Shown here: piece by piece, positions 35,066 to 43,747 of the stretch
Numbering within the stretch: position 1 is the first letter of the stretch
Layout of the letters: every line of letters starts with the position of its first letter
From: Bacteroidota bacterium
GTDB taxonomy: Bacteria > Bacteroidota > Bacteroidia > Flavobacteriales > Weeksellaceae
Assembly: GCA_023422635.1 (NCBI GenBank)
Contig: JAFAGO010000044.1
Coordinates: forward strand, 1 to 63,512
Reading direction: 5' to 3'
DNA length: 63,512 nt
Position numbers and translations under genes: made by a program
Notes under the pieces: generated by a model
Seen by the model: the letters and a program-made list of their open reading frames with translations, nothing else
Told to the model about the DNA's origin: nothing
The model's database searches: none

Positions 35066-36034
35066 TTGAGCAAAATCGCAGTAGTAATTTTAAATTGGAA
35101 CGGGAAATCGTGGCTTGAGCAATTTTTGCCTACCGTTATTCTACACTCAAAACAAGCGGAAATTTACGTTGTTGATAATGCATCAACCGACGATTCCGTT
35201 TCCTACTTGCAGAAAGAATTTCCTAATGTTCATATTGTTCTTAATGATGGTAATTACGGCTTTGCAAAAGGATACAATCGAGGTTTAAAGCACATTGATG
35301 CTGAATTGTATTGCCTTCTGAATTCCGATGTTGAAGTTACCGAAAATTGGCTCGAACCTATACTACAACTATACTACAATCATCCTGAAATTGCCGCAAT
35401 TCAACCCAAAATATTGTCGTATGCCAACAAAGACAAATTTGAATTTGCTGGCGCAGCTGGAGGATTTATCGATAATTTAGGTTATCCGTATTGCCGAGGA
35501 AGAATTTTTGATGAAACGGAAATCGATTATGGACAATACGATGATGAGTACGAAATTTTTTGGGCTTCAGGTTGTGCATTTTTTATCCGTTCCCAAGATT
35601 TCTGGGAACAAAATGGTTTCGATGAACGTTTTTTTGCACATCAGGAAGAAATTGATTTATGCTGGAGATTGAATAATTCGGGAAGGAAAATTTACTACAC
35701 CTCAAAATCCAAAGTATACCACGTTGGCGGCGGAACACTTAATAAACAAAGTCCACAAAAAACATATTTAAACTTTAGAAACAACCTAACAATGCTTGCG
35801 AAGAACCTTCCTTTTCCCAAAGTGGTTTGGCTGATTTTTGTACGATTATGTTTAGATGGCATTGCGGGAATCTATTTCGGAATTAAAAACGGCTTCTCTC
35901 ATTTATGGGCGGTCGTTCGCGCTCATTTTGGTTTTTATGCACAATTGCCAGAAAGTATTCGACGTCGGGGTTCACATCAAATGAAAAATTACTACGCCAC
36001 AAAGTGGTTGATTTTTAAACAATTTCTGAAATGA
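35066..36034 (+). CDS. Glycosyltransferase family 2 (TTG start)
   Basis: This 322-aa GT-A enzyme starts with IAVVILNWNGKSWLEQFLP, then has DNASTDDS, the metal-binding LLNSDVEV, an acceptor-loop motif FDERFFAHQEEIDLCWR and a C-terminal hydrophobic helix (VVWLIFVRLCLDGIAGIYFGI). The form matches rhamnosyl-type GT2 enzymes that extend cell-surface glycans. No in-frame ATG precedes the conserved start, so the codon used is TTG at 35066. A nearby ATG (35055) is out of frame and meets a stop after two codons. It overlaps the next gene by 4 bp (ATGA). Confidence 0.9.
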   Translation: MSKIAVVILNWNGKSWLEQFLPTVILHSKQAEIYVVDNASTDDSVSYLQKEFPNVHIVLNDGNYGFAKGYNRGLKHIDAELYCLLNSDVEVTENWLEPILQLYYNHPEIAAIQPKILSYANKDKFEFAGAAGGFIDNLGYPYCRGRIFDETEIDYGQYDDEYEIFWASGCAFFIRSQDFWEQNGFDERFFAHQEEIDLCWRLNNSGRKIYYTSKSKVYHVGGGTLNKQSPQKTYLNFRNNLTMLAKNLPFPKVVWLIFVRLCLDGIAGIYFGIKNGFSHLWAVVRAHFGFYAQLPESIRRRGSHQMKNYYATKWLIFKQFLK

Positions 36035-36588
36035 TTGATTTTTGCGCCATTGATTTTGAAACCGCAACAGCAGAGCGAAATTCAGCTTGTGAGTTGGGAA
36101 TTTGTTTGGTAGAAAACGGAACAATCGTTGAAACCAAAACCTGGTTGATAAAACCGCCGAGCTTCCCTTATTTCAACCGATTTAATGTTGCTGTACACGG
36201 AATTCATCCTGAAGATGTGGTTGACGCTCCTAATTTTGCTGATATTTGGTATGAAGCTGAAAAAATGCTGTACGGAAACTTAATGATTGCTCACAATGCA
36301 GCTTTTGATGCTGGCGTACTACGCAGTTGTTTGGATTATTACGGACTTTTTCGACCGAAAATTAATTATTTGTGCAGCATTCAAATTGCTAAAAAATCGT
36401 GGAAAGGACTCCCGAAATATGGTTTAAAATCGCTGGCTGAAATGCATCACATCAATTTTAATCATCACCGAGCAGGCGCAGATGCGGAAGTTTGTGCAAA
36501 AATTTCGTTACTTGGCTTTGAAAAAATGATGCTAACACGCAATGAGGAAATTCAAACTGTTTTAAAAAGCAATCTAAAACAACTGTAA
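36031..36588 (+). CDS. DEDDh 3'-5' exonuclease (DnaQ-like)
   Basis: This 185-aa stand-alone proofreading-type exonuclease has all DEDDh motifs: D7-E9 in AIDFETAT, HNAAFDAG (ExoII) and the ExoIII His/Asp in HHRAGADAE. It has no polymerase or BRCT domain. Candidates are a DNA polymerase III epsilon-like protein or an RNase T-like exonuclease. The start codon overlaps the stop of the glycosyltransferase gene, so they are translationally coupled, although no functional link is evident. Confidence 0.9.
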   Translation: MIDFCAIDFETATAERNSACELGICLVENGTIVETKTWLIKPPSFPYFNRFNVAVHGIHPEDVVDAPNFADIWYEAEKMLYGNLMIAHNAAFDAGVLRSCLDYYGLFRPKINYLCSIQIAKKSWKGLPKYGLKSLAEMHHINFNHHRAGADAEVCAKISLLGFEKMMLTRNEEIQTVLKSNLKQL

Positions 36589-36712
36589 GGTTTTATTTGT
36601 TTATAAATACAAAAGCATTTTTTACTAACTCTTTTTTTCTGTTGCGTAATTTCAAGTCGAATTCCGAATTTAAACCAAAACGCATCGCCATTTCGAATAA
36701 TTTCCAAAAGAC

Positions 36713-36800
36713 TATCTTTGCGCACAAATTCGCTTTTTCGAATTCAAAACTTTAAAAGCAGGAAAAGCCTGCTGAATTTACTTTAAAATCTATATTTAAT
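36713..36800 (+). promoter_or_regulatory. Promoter element and long 5' leader of a DEAD-box helicase gene
   Basis: TATCTTTG (36713-36720) predicts a leader of about 75 nt before the TTG start at 36801. The leader carries a hairpin, AGCAGG (36757-36762) with CCTGCT (36768-36773). Structured leaders are common in cold-inducible RNA-helicase genes, so autoregulation is possible (inference). A weaker element (TATATTTA) lies just before the start. Confidence 0.5.
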
Positions 36801-38054
36801 TTGACTTTTCAAGATCTATCGATAATTCCTCCTATTCTATCAGCTTTAGAACAAGAAGGATATAAGAATCCCACGCCCATACAACAAAAAGCAATTCCAT
36901 CCATTCTTCAACAAAGAGATTTGTTGGGAACTGCACAAACAGGAACAGGGAAAACGGGAGCATTCGGAATCCCTATTCTTCAACTGTTATCCAACGAAGG
37001 TAAAAGAAGAAGCAAAAATCCAAAAGCACTAATTTTAACGCCAACCAGAGAATTGGCCATTCAGATTGAGGAGAGCTTTCGAAACTACGGAAGAAACTTG
37101 CCTTTGAAAACTTTAGTGATTTTTGGAGGTGTTAAACAAGGCGTGCAGGAAAACGCAATTCGAGGTGGTGTTGATATTTTGGTGGCTACCCCAGGACGTT
37201 TGCTCGATTTCATTGCTCAAAAAATTATCAGTTTGCACGATCTTGAACTTTTTGTTCTAGATGAAGCAGATCGAATGTTGGATATGGGTTTTGTACATGA
37301 TGTAAAAAGAATTATCAAGCTATTGCCTGCAAAAAGACAAACGCTTTTCTTTTCGGCAACCATGCCACCAGAAATTAGTCAGTTAGCCAATTCGATCCTT
37401 ACTAATCCTGTAAAAGTGGAAGTTGCACCAGTTTCTTCAACCGCAGATACCATTCAACAATCCGTATTTTTTGTTGAAAAAGAAAATAAATTGGATTTAC
37501 TTACCCATTTGCTTCAAGATTCCAAGCTTGATTCGGTTTTGGTTTTTTCAAGAACGAAACATGGCGCTGATAAAATTGCCAGAAAACTTCAAAAATCGAA
37601 TATTTCCGCAGAAGCGATTCATGGAAATAAATCGCAAAATGCCCGTCAGAATGCTTTAAATAATTTTAAAGAAAGAAAAACAAGAGTGCTTGTGGCTACT
37701 GATATTGCCGCACGAGGAATTGATATTGACCAACTGAAATACGTAGTAAACTTTGAACTTTCCGACGTTTCTGAAACTTACGTTCATCGAATTGGAAGAA
37801 CGGGACGTGCTGGAGCAGAAGGCGTTTCAATGTCGTTTGTAGATGGTTTAGATCTTGTGAATTTGCGCAATACGGAAAAACTAATTGGTAAAAAAATTCC
37901 CGTTGTAAAAGATCATCCTTACCATACCAACGATCTTGTTGAAACGAAACGCGATAGCAATAACAAACCTATGCAACGCGAAAAACCAAAAGCAACAAAG
38001 GAAAATATCGGTTATAAAAAACCTAAAAATAAAGGTTTTTTCAGAAAGAAATAA
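36801..38054 (+). CDS. DEAD-box RNA helicase (RhlE-like), TTG start
   Basis: This 417-aa ATP-dependent RNA helicase has the Q motif (FQDLSIIPPILSAL ... NPTPIQ), Walker A AQTGTGKT, PTRELAIQ, VLDEADRMLDMGF, SAT and HRIGRTGRAG. A short basic tail (KPKNKGFFRKK) follows. The motif set and tail fit RhlE-like enzymes in ribosome assembly or RNA decay. The conserved N-terminus begins at the TTG 36801 with no usable ATG upstream, so I call a TTG start. Confidence 0.93.
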   Translation: MTFQDLSIIPPILSALEQEGYKNPTPIQQKAIPSILQQRDLLGTAQTGTGKTGAFGIPILQLLSNEGKRRSKNPKALILTPTRELAIQIEESFRNYGRNLPLKTLVIFGGVKQGVQENAIRGGVDILVATPGRLLDFIAQKIISLHDLELFVLDEADRMLDMGFVHDVKRIIKLLPAKRQTLFFSATMPPEISQLANSILTNPVKVEVAPVSSTADTIQQSVFFVEKENKLDLLTHLLQDSKLDSVLVFSRTKHGADKIARKLQKSNISAEAIHGNKSQNARQNALNNFKERKTRVLVATDIAARGIDIDQLKYVVNFELSDVSETYVHRIGRTGRAGAEGVSMSFVDGLDLVNLRNTEKLIGKKIPVVKDHPYHTNDLVETKRDSNNKPMQREKPKATKENIGYKKPKNKGFFRKK

Positions 38055-38081
38055 TCGCAGAAAACGTTTTAAAATTTTATC

Positions 38082-38127
38082 TTTCGGGAACTAATCGAAT
38101 TCAATTTTAATCGATTAGTTCCCGAAA
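38082..38127. terminator. Bidirectional terminator: 17-bp perfect inverted repeat overlapping the tatD stop
   Basis: TTTCGGGAACTAATCGA (38082-38098) is perfectly complementary to 38111-38127 around a 12-nt loop, with A/T runs on both sides. The right arm contains the last codons and stop of tatD. It terminates two convergent genes. Confidence 0.9.
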
Positions 38128-38879
38128 ATTTTTTGTGCATTTGCGGTCGTAATCGCATCAATTTCTTGAAAGCTTTTTCCGTAAATATCCACTAATTTAC
38201 CAGCTACCAATTCAACATACGCGCTTTCATTTCTTTTCCCACGAAAAGGAACGGGAGCTAAATAGGGAGAATCGGTTTCCAGAACAATTTTTTCCAGAGG
38301 AATTTCACTTAAAAACTGATCGATCTTTCCATTCTTAAAAGTAACAACTCCCCCAATACCAAGGTGAAAATTAAGATTTAAGGCGTGTTTTGCCTGTTCT
38401 AAATCGCCAGAAAAACAATGAAAAATACCACGAAGTTTTGGATGTTTTTTCCGTTCAAGAACATCAAAAGTTTCTTCAAAACTTGATCGTGTATGTATCA
38501 CAATGGGCAAATCTCTCTCAATCGCCCAATCAATTTGCTTTTCAAAAGCTTGTATTTGAATATCAAGCGTAGATTGATCCCAATACAAATCGATTCCGAT
38601 TTCACCAATTGCAGGAAAATTTCTTTTACCTAAATATTCTTCAACAATTTGCAATTCTTTTTCCCATGAATCTGGTTTTACAGAACACGGATGAAGGCCC
38701 ATCATTGCATGCATATTTTCTGGATATTCGTTTTCCAAGTGAAGCATTTTTTCATGCGTTTCCGAATCGATTGCAGGAAGATAAAATTGTGTTACCCCTT
38801 TATCTAAAGCGCGTTGAATGGTTTCATTTCGGTCGACATCAAATTCATCAGAATATAAATGGGTATGCGTATCAATCAT
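38115..38879 (-). CDS. tatD-family metal-dependent hydrolase (YcfH-type DNase)
   Basis: This 254-aa TIM-barrel enzyme has the metal ligands of the TatD family: DTHTHLYSDEF at the start, GEIGIDLYW, PIVIHTRSS, GIFHCFSG and ETDSPYLAP. Members act as 3'-5' DNases or D-aminoacyl-tRNA deacylase-like hydrolases. It lies 35 bp downstream of the GSCFA gene, co-directional. Its last codons form half of a terminator hairpin. Confidence 0.93.
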   Translation of the reverse strand: MIDTHTHLYSDEFDVDRNETIQRALDKGVTQFYLPAIDSETHEKMLHLENEYPENMHAMMGLHPCSVKPDSWEKELQIVEEYLGKRNFPAIGEIGIDLYWDQSTLDIQIQAFEKQIDWAIERDLPIVIHTRSSFEETFDVLERKKHPKLRGIFHCFSGDLEQAKHALNLNFHLGIGGVVTFKNGKIDQFLSEIPLEKIVLETDSPYLAPVPFRGKRNESAYVELVAGKLVDIYGKSFQEIDAITTANAQKIFGN

Positions 38880-38914
38880 GATTTATGGTAAATTATTGAT
38901 GTGAAAAGCGAACG

Positions 38915-39880
38915 CTATTTGATTGAAAAACCAAATATTTTGTGGTGCACTTTTTTTTGCTGTTCAGCAATTTTTTCGTTTAATTTCTCGCGAAATTCAA
39001 TGTATTTCGGACTATTTTCATCAGAAGGTTTGTGGTTTAATGCTTGCACAATCTTCATATTCTGTTGAAGAAAATGTTTTGTTTCTTGTGAAAAAAAAGC
39101 GTTTCCAAATTTTTCAAAAATATACTGAATGGCTTGCGAATTTGGATGCACTAAATCGTCTTTATAAAATCGATAATCCCGAAGATCGTCCATCAAAATT
39201 TCGTAGATGGGGAGATAGTGACAATTGTTAAAAGCTGCAATTGTTTCGTGAATTCCCATTATTAATTTGGACTTACTTAACTGATTTTCAACCATTCCAT
39301 CCTTGGTATGACGGACAGGCGAAACTGTAAATAGGATTTGTAGATTTTCTTGCCCAATATCATTAAGATGAAGAATGGTTTCTTCTATCGCTTGCTGAAT
39401 TTCGGTTTGTGAAAGCAATCTTTTACTAAAATATTTCTGTGGAATTTTATGGCAATTGGCCACTACCTTTTTTTTAGGTAGAAATTCGTAAATAAAAGCA
39501 CTTCCGTAAGTAATTAAAACCCAATTCGTTTTTTGCAGAAAATCGTTTGCTTCCTGCAATTTTTCGTTAATGGATTGCAAAGTGAGATGCGCATAATTAC
39601 GGTCGAAATCTGTGTGATGATCGAGCGAAATGAAGGTTTCATTAAAACAAATTAAATCCTCTTCAGCATAATTTTCTGCATCATGAATTCTATGAATTGC
39701 ATTAGAAATTGAGTATGGATTAAAAATCGTTCCGAACGGATTATTACACGTTTGCAACTGACCTTGCGATAAAAGTGTGGCAATTTCTGTTGCAAAACAC
39801 GAACCGATTGAAAAAACGCAATCCTCGTTTTCAATTTTATTTGTTGACTCTTGAAAATGTACTTCTGTACGAAATTTCAT
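38915..39880 (-). CDS. GSCFA-domain protein (SGNH-hydrolase-like)
   Basis: This 321-aa cytoplasmic protein carries the family motif SIGSCFATEIA (about residues 24-34), in which the Ser/Cys sits where SGNH hydrolases have their GDS serine. Further family motifs are NPFGTIFNPYS, ITYGSAFIYEF, FTVSPVRHTKDG and DDLVHPN, whose final His completes a hydrolase-like dyad. No substrate is established. It is co-directional with tatD and the prenyl synthase. Confidence 0.9.
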   Translation of the reverse strand: MKFRTEVHFQESTNKIENEDCVFSIGSCFATEIATLLSQGQLQTCNNPFGTIFNPYSISNAIHRIHDAENYAEEDLICFNETFISLDHHTDFDRNYAHLTLQSINEKLQEANDFLQKTNWVLITYGSAFIYEFLPKKKVVANCHKIPQKYFSKRLLSQTEIQQAIEETILHLNDIGQENLQILFTVSPVRHTKDGMVENQLSKSKLIMGIHETIAAFNNCHYLPIYEILMDDLRDYRFYKDDLVHPNSQAIQYIFEKFGNAFFSQETKHFLQQNMKIVQALNHKPSDENSPKYIEFREKLNEKIAEQQKKVHHKIFGFSIK

Positions 39881-39937
39881 TGTAGAATATCGGTTAGCGA
39901 ATTTTCTAGATTTAAAAGTAAAGCGAAATCGTTCTGA

Positions 39938-40921
39938 TTAACTTTCTCTTCTTAAAAGATAGTTTGCCAGTTCAATAAATGGTTTTTTCTTTTCTTCCGG
40001 AACATTAATTTTATTCAGATATTCCTGCGCCAATTCGTTATGCTTTTGTACAAGACGCAATGTTTTTTCATCGACTTTTTTTCTACGGAAAATCTTTTCT
40101 ACACCATATACTTTATCAATATTATCTGTTTTTTTAGAATACCAAAAATCAAGTTCTTCACGTTCTTTTTCTGTTGCATGCTCACGTGCTAAAAGATAAA
40201 GGACTGTTTTTTTATTTTCGTAAATATCTCCTGCATGTTTCTTACCAAATTGCTCGGATTTACCGAAAACATCAAGATAATCATCCATAATTTGGAAGGC
40301 AATCCCGATGTGTTTTCCGAAATTAAAAATCGCTTTGGCTTCTTTAAAATCCGCTCTTGCGATCATTGCCCCAATCTCAAAAGAACTAGCGCTTAAAACA
40401 CCAGTTTTATAGGTAATCATACGAATATAGTCGTCGTATGTTACATCTTCTTGGGTTTCAAAATTAATATCGTATTGTTGCCCTTCACAAAGCAACAATC
40501 CTGTATGGGTAAATACACGTACGCAAGCTTTAAACAAATCTGGTTCTAAATCTTCGAAAAACTTATAAGCTTTCAGCATCAACCCATCGCCAGAAAGAAT
40601 TGCAGTATTTACGCCATGCAATGTATGAATGGTAGGCACATTTCTACGCAATGGCGCTTCATCCATAATATCATCATGAATTAAGGTGAAGTTATGGAAG
40701 TATTCAATTGCCAAAGCAGGTTTTATGGCTTTTTTAAGATCGCCGCCAAAAAGTTCACAGCCCATCAGAACCATTATAGGCCTTAATCTTTTACCACCAT
40801 GCGAGATGATGTAGTTCATCGGATCATAAAGTTCTGTGGGTTTATCTTTAAAAAGATACTTGTTGATTGCTTTGGAAACAATATCCTGATATTGATCTAG
40901 AAATTCCATAAAATTGTTCAC
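39938..40921 (-). CDS. Polyprenyl (trans-isoprenyl) diphosphate synthase
   Basis: This 327-aa all-helical enzyme has the two aspartate-rich motifs, DDIMD (83-87) and DDYLD, plus the substrate residues GGKRLRP. It elongates farnesyl- or geranyl-type diphosphates. Length and motifs fit either the geranylgeranyl/farnesyl class or the medium-chain class that makes the menaquinone side chain. The chain-length residues before the first motif (YFHNFTL) include aromatic side chains. A TATTTTTG promoter element lies at 40930-40937. Confidence 0.92.
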   Translation of the reverse strand: MNNFMEFLDQYQDIVSKAINKYLFKDKPTELYDPMNYIISHGGKRLRPIMVLMGCELFGGDLKKAIKPALAIEYFHNFTLIHDDIMDEAPLRRNVPTIHTLHGVNTAILSGDGLMLKAYKFFEDLEPDLFKACVRVFTHTGLLLCEGQQYDINFETQEDVTYDDYIRMITYKTGVLSASSFEIGAMIARADFKEAKAIFNFGKHIGIAFQIMDDYLDVFGKSEQFGKKHAGDIYENKKTVLYLLAREHATEKEREELDFWYSKKTDNIDKVYGVEKIFRRKKVDEKTLRLVQKHNELAQEYLNKINVPEEKKKPFIELANYLLRRES

Positions 40922-40929
40922 GTTTCCTG

Positions 40930-40937
40930 CAAAAATA
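40930..40937 (-). promoter_or_regulatory. TAnnTTTG promoter element of the prenyl synthase gene
   Basis: The minus strand reads TATTTTTG at 40937-40930, 8 bp before the ATG. Confidence 0.6.
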
Positions 40938-40962
40938 CAACATTTACCAGCGTAAAAAAAAG

Positions 40963-40993
40963 AAAAACCTTGCCGAAATCCGACAAAGTTTTT
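40963..40993 (-). terminator. Terminator of the phosphate-transporter operon
   Basis: AAAAAC..TTG and CAA.GTTTTT form an interrupted stem after the pit stop codon, followed on the minus strand by a run of Ts. Confidence 0.8.
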
Positions 40994-41017
40994 CTTACAT
41001 GTTATGTTGATTCTTAT

Positions 41018-42160
41018 TTAAATCAGCGTCATAAAATAATAGGTAATTGCTGCGATTAAGGCAGAAATAGGAATTGTTAAAATCCATGCCCAAAGAAGCG
41101 TAATGGTAACACCCCAACGCACCGCTGAAATTCTTTTGGTAACGCCAACCCCAATAATAGATCCTGTTAAGGTATGTGTTGTAGAAACCGGAATCCCGAA
41201 GTGGTCGGTAATAAATAAGGTTAACGCACCCGCAGTTTCCGCACTTACGCCTTCTAATGGAGTAACTTTTGTAATTCTGGTTCCCATTGTTTTTACGATT
41301 TTCCAACCGCCGCTCATGGTTCCTAAACCAATTGCAATAAATGATACTAGTGGCACCCAAAGATAATGTTCAGTAAAGAAGTTAAAACGTTCTTCTGAAG
41401 GAATATTAAGATACAAAGGATCGCTAATCATATTAACGTGGTAATAAATAACTGCTGCACCAATAATCCCCATTACCTTCTGCGCATCGTTCAAACCGTG
41501 ACCTAAACTGAAAAGTGCAGAAGAAAATAATTGCATTTTTTTAAAAGCATTATCGGCTTTATGCGGATTCGATTTTTTATAAACATTAACGATAATGATG
41601 GTAATGATAATCGAAATGATCATCCCCAAAATAGGCGCTAAAAATATAAATAGAAAAATGGGAATTACTTTACTAAACTTCACCACATCTTGAGTCATCA
41701 GCTGCTTAAACGCTAAAACAAGCGTGTCGAAAAATCCTAAACCTGCATTTGATGCAGCAACATCGCGGAAATCCAGCATTAATGCATGCATTACAGCAGC
41801 ACCAAGAAAACCTCCGATTAAGGTATGCGATGAAGAGGAAGGAATGCCGAACCACCAAGTAAGTAAGTTCCAAGCAATTGCAGCAATGAGCCCAGAGAAA
41901 ATAACTTCTAAAGTGATGTAATTTTCATTGACTGTTTTTGCAATGGTGTTCCCAATCTTGAAACCTCCGGGTAAAACGTACGCCGCAAGAAAAAACGCAG
42001 CAAAATTCCAAAGTGCAGCCCAAAGTACCGCTTGAAAAGGTGATAAAACTTTTGTTGAAACAATTGTAGCAATTGAGTTTGCCGCATCATGAAATCCGTT
42101 GATATAATCAAAAACGAGTGCAAGAACAACGATAATGATTAATAATAAGGGTATATCCAT
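41018..42160 (-). CDS. Inorganic phosphate transporter, Pit family
   Basis: This 380-aa membrane protein has the two PiT signature repeats of the family, GFHDAANSIATIVSTKVLSP near the N-terminus and GHGLNDAQKVMG in the second half, with about ten membrane helices. It moves phosphate (or metal-phosphate) with protons or sodium at low affinity. The gene lies 26 bp downstream of a DUF47/PhoU-like partner, the usual pairing. Confidence 0.94.
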   Translation of the reverse strand: MDIPLLLIIIVVLALVFDYINGFHDAANSIATIVSTKVLSPFQAVLWAALWNFAAFFLAAYVLPGGFKIGNTIAKTVNENYITLEVIFSGLIAAIAWNLLTWWFGIPSSSSHTLIGGFLGAAVMHALMLDFRDVAASNAGLGFFDTLVLAFKQLMTQDVVKFSKVIPIFLFIFLAPILGMIISIIITIIIVNVYKKSNPHKADNAFKKMQLFSSALFSLGHGLNDAQKVMGIIGAAVIYYHVNMISDPLYLNIPSEERFNFFTEHYLWVPLVSFIAIGLGTMSGGWKIVKTMGTRITKVTPLEGVSAETAGALTLFITDHFGIPVSTTHTLTGSIIGVGVTKRISAVRWGVTITLLWAWILTIPISALIAAITYYFMTLI

Positions 42161-42186
42161 TCGGAAAAAATTTTCAGATTTTAGAA

Positions 42187-42825
42187 TTATGCATATTTAA
42201 TGACGATATTTTCAAGAATATTCGCCACATCTTCAGCTTTATCCGTAACCTCTTCAAGGTAATTAAGCACGGAATTTACTTTGATAATTCTAATTGGATC
42301 ATTGGTTTCATATAGGCGCAGAAGTGCTTTACTTTGTACATCATCTGCAATATTTTCGTAAGAATTAATTTTAATGCAAGATTCTTTAACCGAAGCGGGA
42401 TCTTTAAAATCTTTTAGATTTGCTACTGCATTTTGAATTTCCAAACACGCTTTGTAAATTAGCAGTGAAAATTCAGCGTACTCCTTTGTTTCAGGGGTTT
42501 TATAAAGGAAAATGTATTTTGCAGAAGCATACATATAATCTGCAATATCATCCAATTTATTCGCCAAAGCCGAAATATCTTCACGATCGAAAGGCGTAAT
42601 AAAATTCTGCCCAAGTTCCACAAAAATTTTGTGTGTTAAATCGTCGTTCTTATGTTCGAAATCGCTGATCGTTTTCATAAAAGTATCGTCGTTCAAGTCG
42701 AATTCTTGAATTCCTTCATGAAAAAATTTAGACATTTCAACAAGGTTTTGACCTACTTGGTCGAACAGTACAAAGAAAACTTTGTCTTTAGGCTGGAAGG
42801 CTTTAAATATGTTTCCGATTCCCAT
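42187..42825 (-). CDS. DUF47/PhoU-like Pit accessory protein
   Basis: This 212-aa all-helical cytoplasmic protein resembles PhoU-like DUF47 proteins (MGIGNIFKAFQPKDKVFFVLF, EHKNDDLTHKIF, TPFDREDISALANKLDDIADYM). Such proteins bind metals and regulate or gate Pit transporters encoded next to them. It is the first gene of a two-gene operon with pit. Helix 3 keeps the acidic D-D-x-x-D pattern used for metal binding. Confidence 0.92.
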   Translation of the reverse strand: MGIGNIFKAFQPKDKVFFVLFDQVGQNLVEMSKFFHEGIQEFDLNDDTFMKTISDFEHKNDDLTHKIFVELGQNFITPFDREDISALANKLDDIADYMYASAKYIFLYKTPETKEYAEFSLLIYKACLEIQNAVANLKDFKDPASVKESCIKINSYENIADDVQSKALLRLYETNDPIRIIKVNSVLNYLEEVTDKAEDVANILENIVIKYA

Positions 42826-42914
42826 TAGTATTGATTTGAAATTTAATTGTGCAAATATCCGTAATCCGCTTTTGCAAAAGGAACATTATCGTATTAATTT
42901 TTATTAACATTCCA

Positions 42915-43649
42915 TTAATCGATTACGGGGATAGGTTGATAGTCGTAAATCTTCTCACGATCGAGCGTAAAATTCACGGCGAAGTAAACAAAATGGAAGT
43001 TTTTATCACCATTCAGCGACGAAAATTCTTTTTGCCACATGTATCCAATATTGGTATTCATAAAGTCTGAAACTTGGTATCCGAAACCGCTATAGAAACG
43101 GTTTCTTTTAAACCAATCAGGATTTTTTGGTCCTACAAAAACTTCTTCAAATGTGTTAAAATAAATGGTTCCTGTACTGATGTTTTTATCGTTCAGAGGA
43201 ACTGTTAAAGAGAGGCGATAACGGTAACGCTCATCATTCGATTCCGTATTGGTTTGCGGAAAGGTAAAGAAACGTTTTTCAGCACGAAAACGATGGTCAA
43301 TTTTAATGAATTCAATTTTCTGTGAAAGTACATATTGCAACCACATTCTGAATTCATTTTGATAGATTTCACTATCCCTGTATGTTCCGTATCGGCCAGC
43401 GCCAACAAAAATCTGATTATTTTTGATGAAATTATACCCAATTCCACCTTTGGCTTCGTAATAATTGGGCAACATATAATCGTCGATTGAACGCATTTGA
43501 AGTTCCACATACGCTTGCCACTTATCATTATGCTTATAGGTAAAAGACATCATATTAAAATTGGAAACGTGAGGTTTAAACTCAGTCGTTTGCGCAGTAA
43601 TCACGATTGCCAAAAGCAAAAGTGTAAGGGAGAAAAATTTCAAATTCAT
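42915..43649 (-). CDS. DUF2490 outer-membrane-type protein
   Basis: This 244-aa protein has a signal peptide (MNLKFFSLTLLLLAIVITAQ) and a strand-rich body with alternating aromatics (QAYVELQMRSIDDYMLPNYYE, RFRAEKRFF, RYRYRLSLTVPL, FYSGFGYQVS), the pattern of DUF2490 barrels. Function unknown. It lies 89 bp upstream of the DUF47 gene in the same direction and has its own promoter element, so a link to phosphate uptake is possible but unproven. Confidence 0.85.
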   Translation of the reverse strand: MNLKFFSLTLLLLAIVITAQTTEFKPHVSNFNMMSFTYKHNDKWQAYVELQMRSIDDYMLPNYYEAKGGIGYNFIKNNQIFVGAGRYGTYRDSEIYQNEFRMWLQYVLSQKIEFIKIDHRFRAEKRFFTFPQTNTESNDERYRYRLSLTVPLNDKNISTGTIYFNTFEEVFVGPKNPDWFKRNRFYSGFGYQVSDFMNTNIGYMWQKEFSSLNGDKNFHFVYFAVNFTLDREKIYDYQPIPVID

Positions 43650-43667
43650 ATTCTATTTTTCGAACGG

Positions 43668-43675
43668 CAAAAATA
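43668..43675 (-). promoter_or_regulatory. TAnnTTTG promoter element of the DUF2490 gene
   Basis: The minus strand reads TATTTTTG at 43675-43668, about 18 bp before the ATG. Confidence 0.6.
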
Positions 43676-43692
43676 GGCATAATCTACCAATC

Positions 43693-43729
43693 AAAAAAAA
43701 ACAGCTTTACGATTGCAAAGCTGTTTTTT
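43693..43729 (-). terminator. Terminator of the DbpA-domain helicase gene
   Basis: ACAGCTTT (43701-43708) and AAAGCTGT (43717-43724) form the stem, with Ts following on the minus strand. It separates this gene from the DUF2490 promoter. Confidence 0.85.
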
Positions 43730-43747
43730 ATAAGTATAAGGATTTTA

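Noticed and set aside
40995..41360. 121-codon minus-strand open frame
   Set aside because: It overlaps the Pit transporter gene in another frame on the same strand; composition (Asn/Tyr/Cys-rich) is that of a shadow frame.
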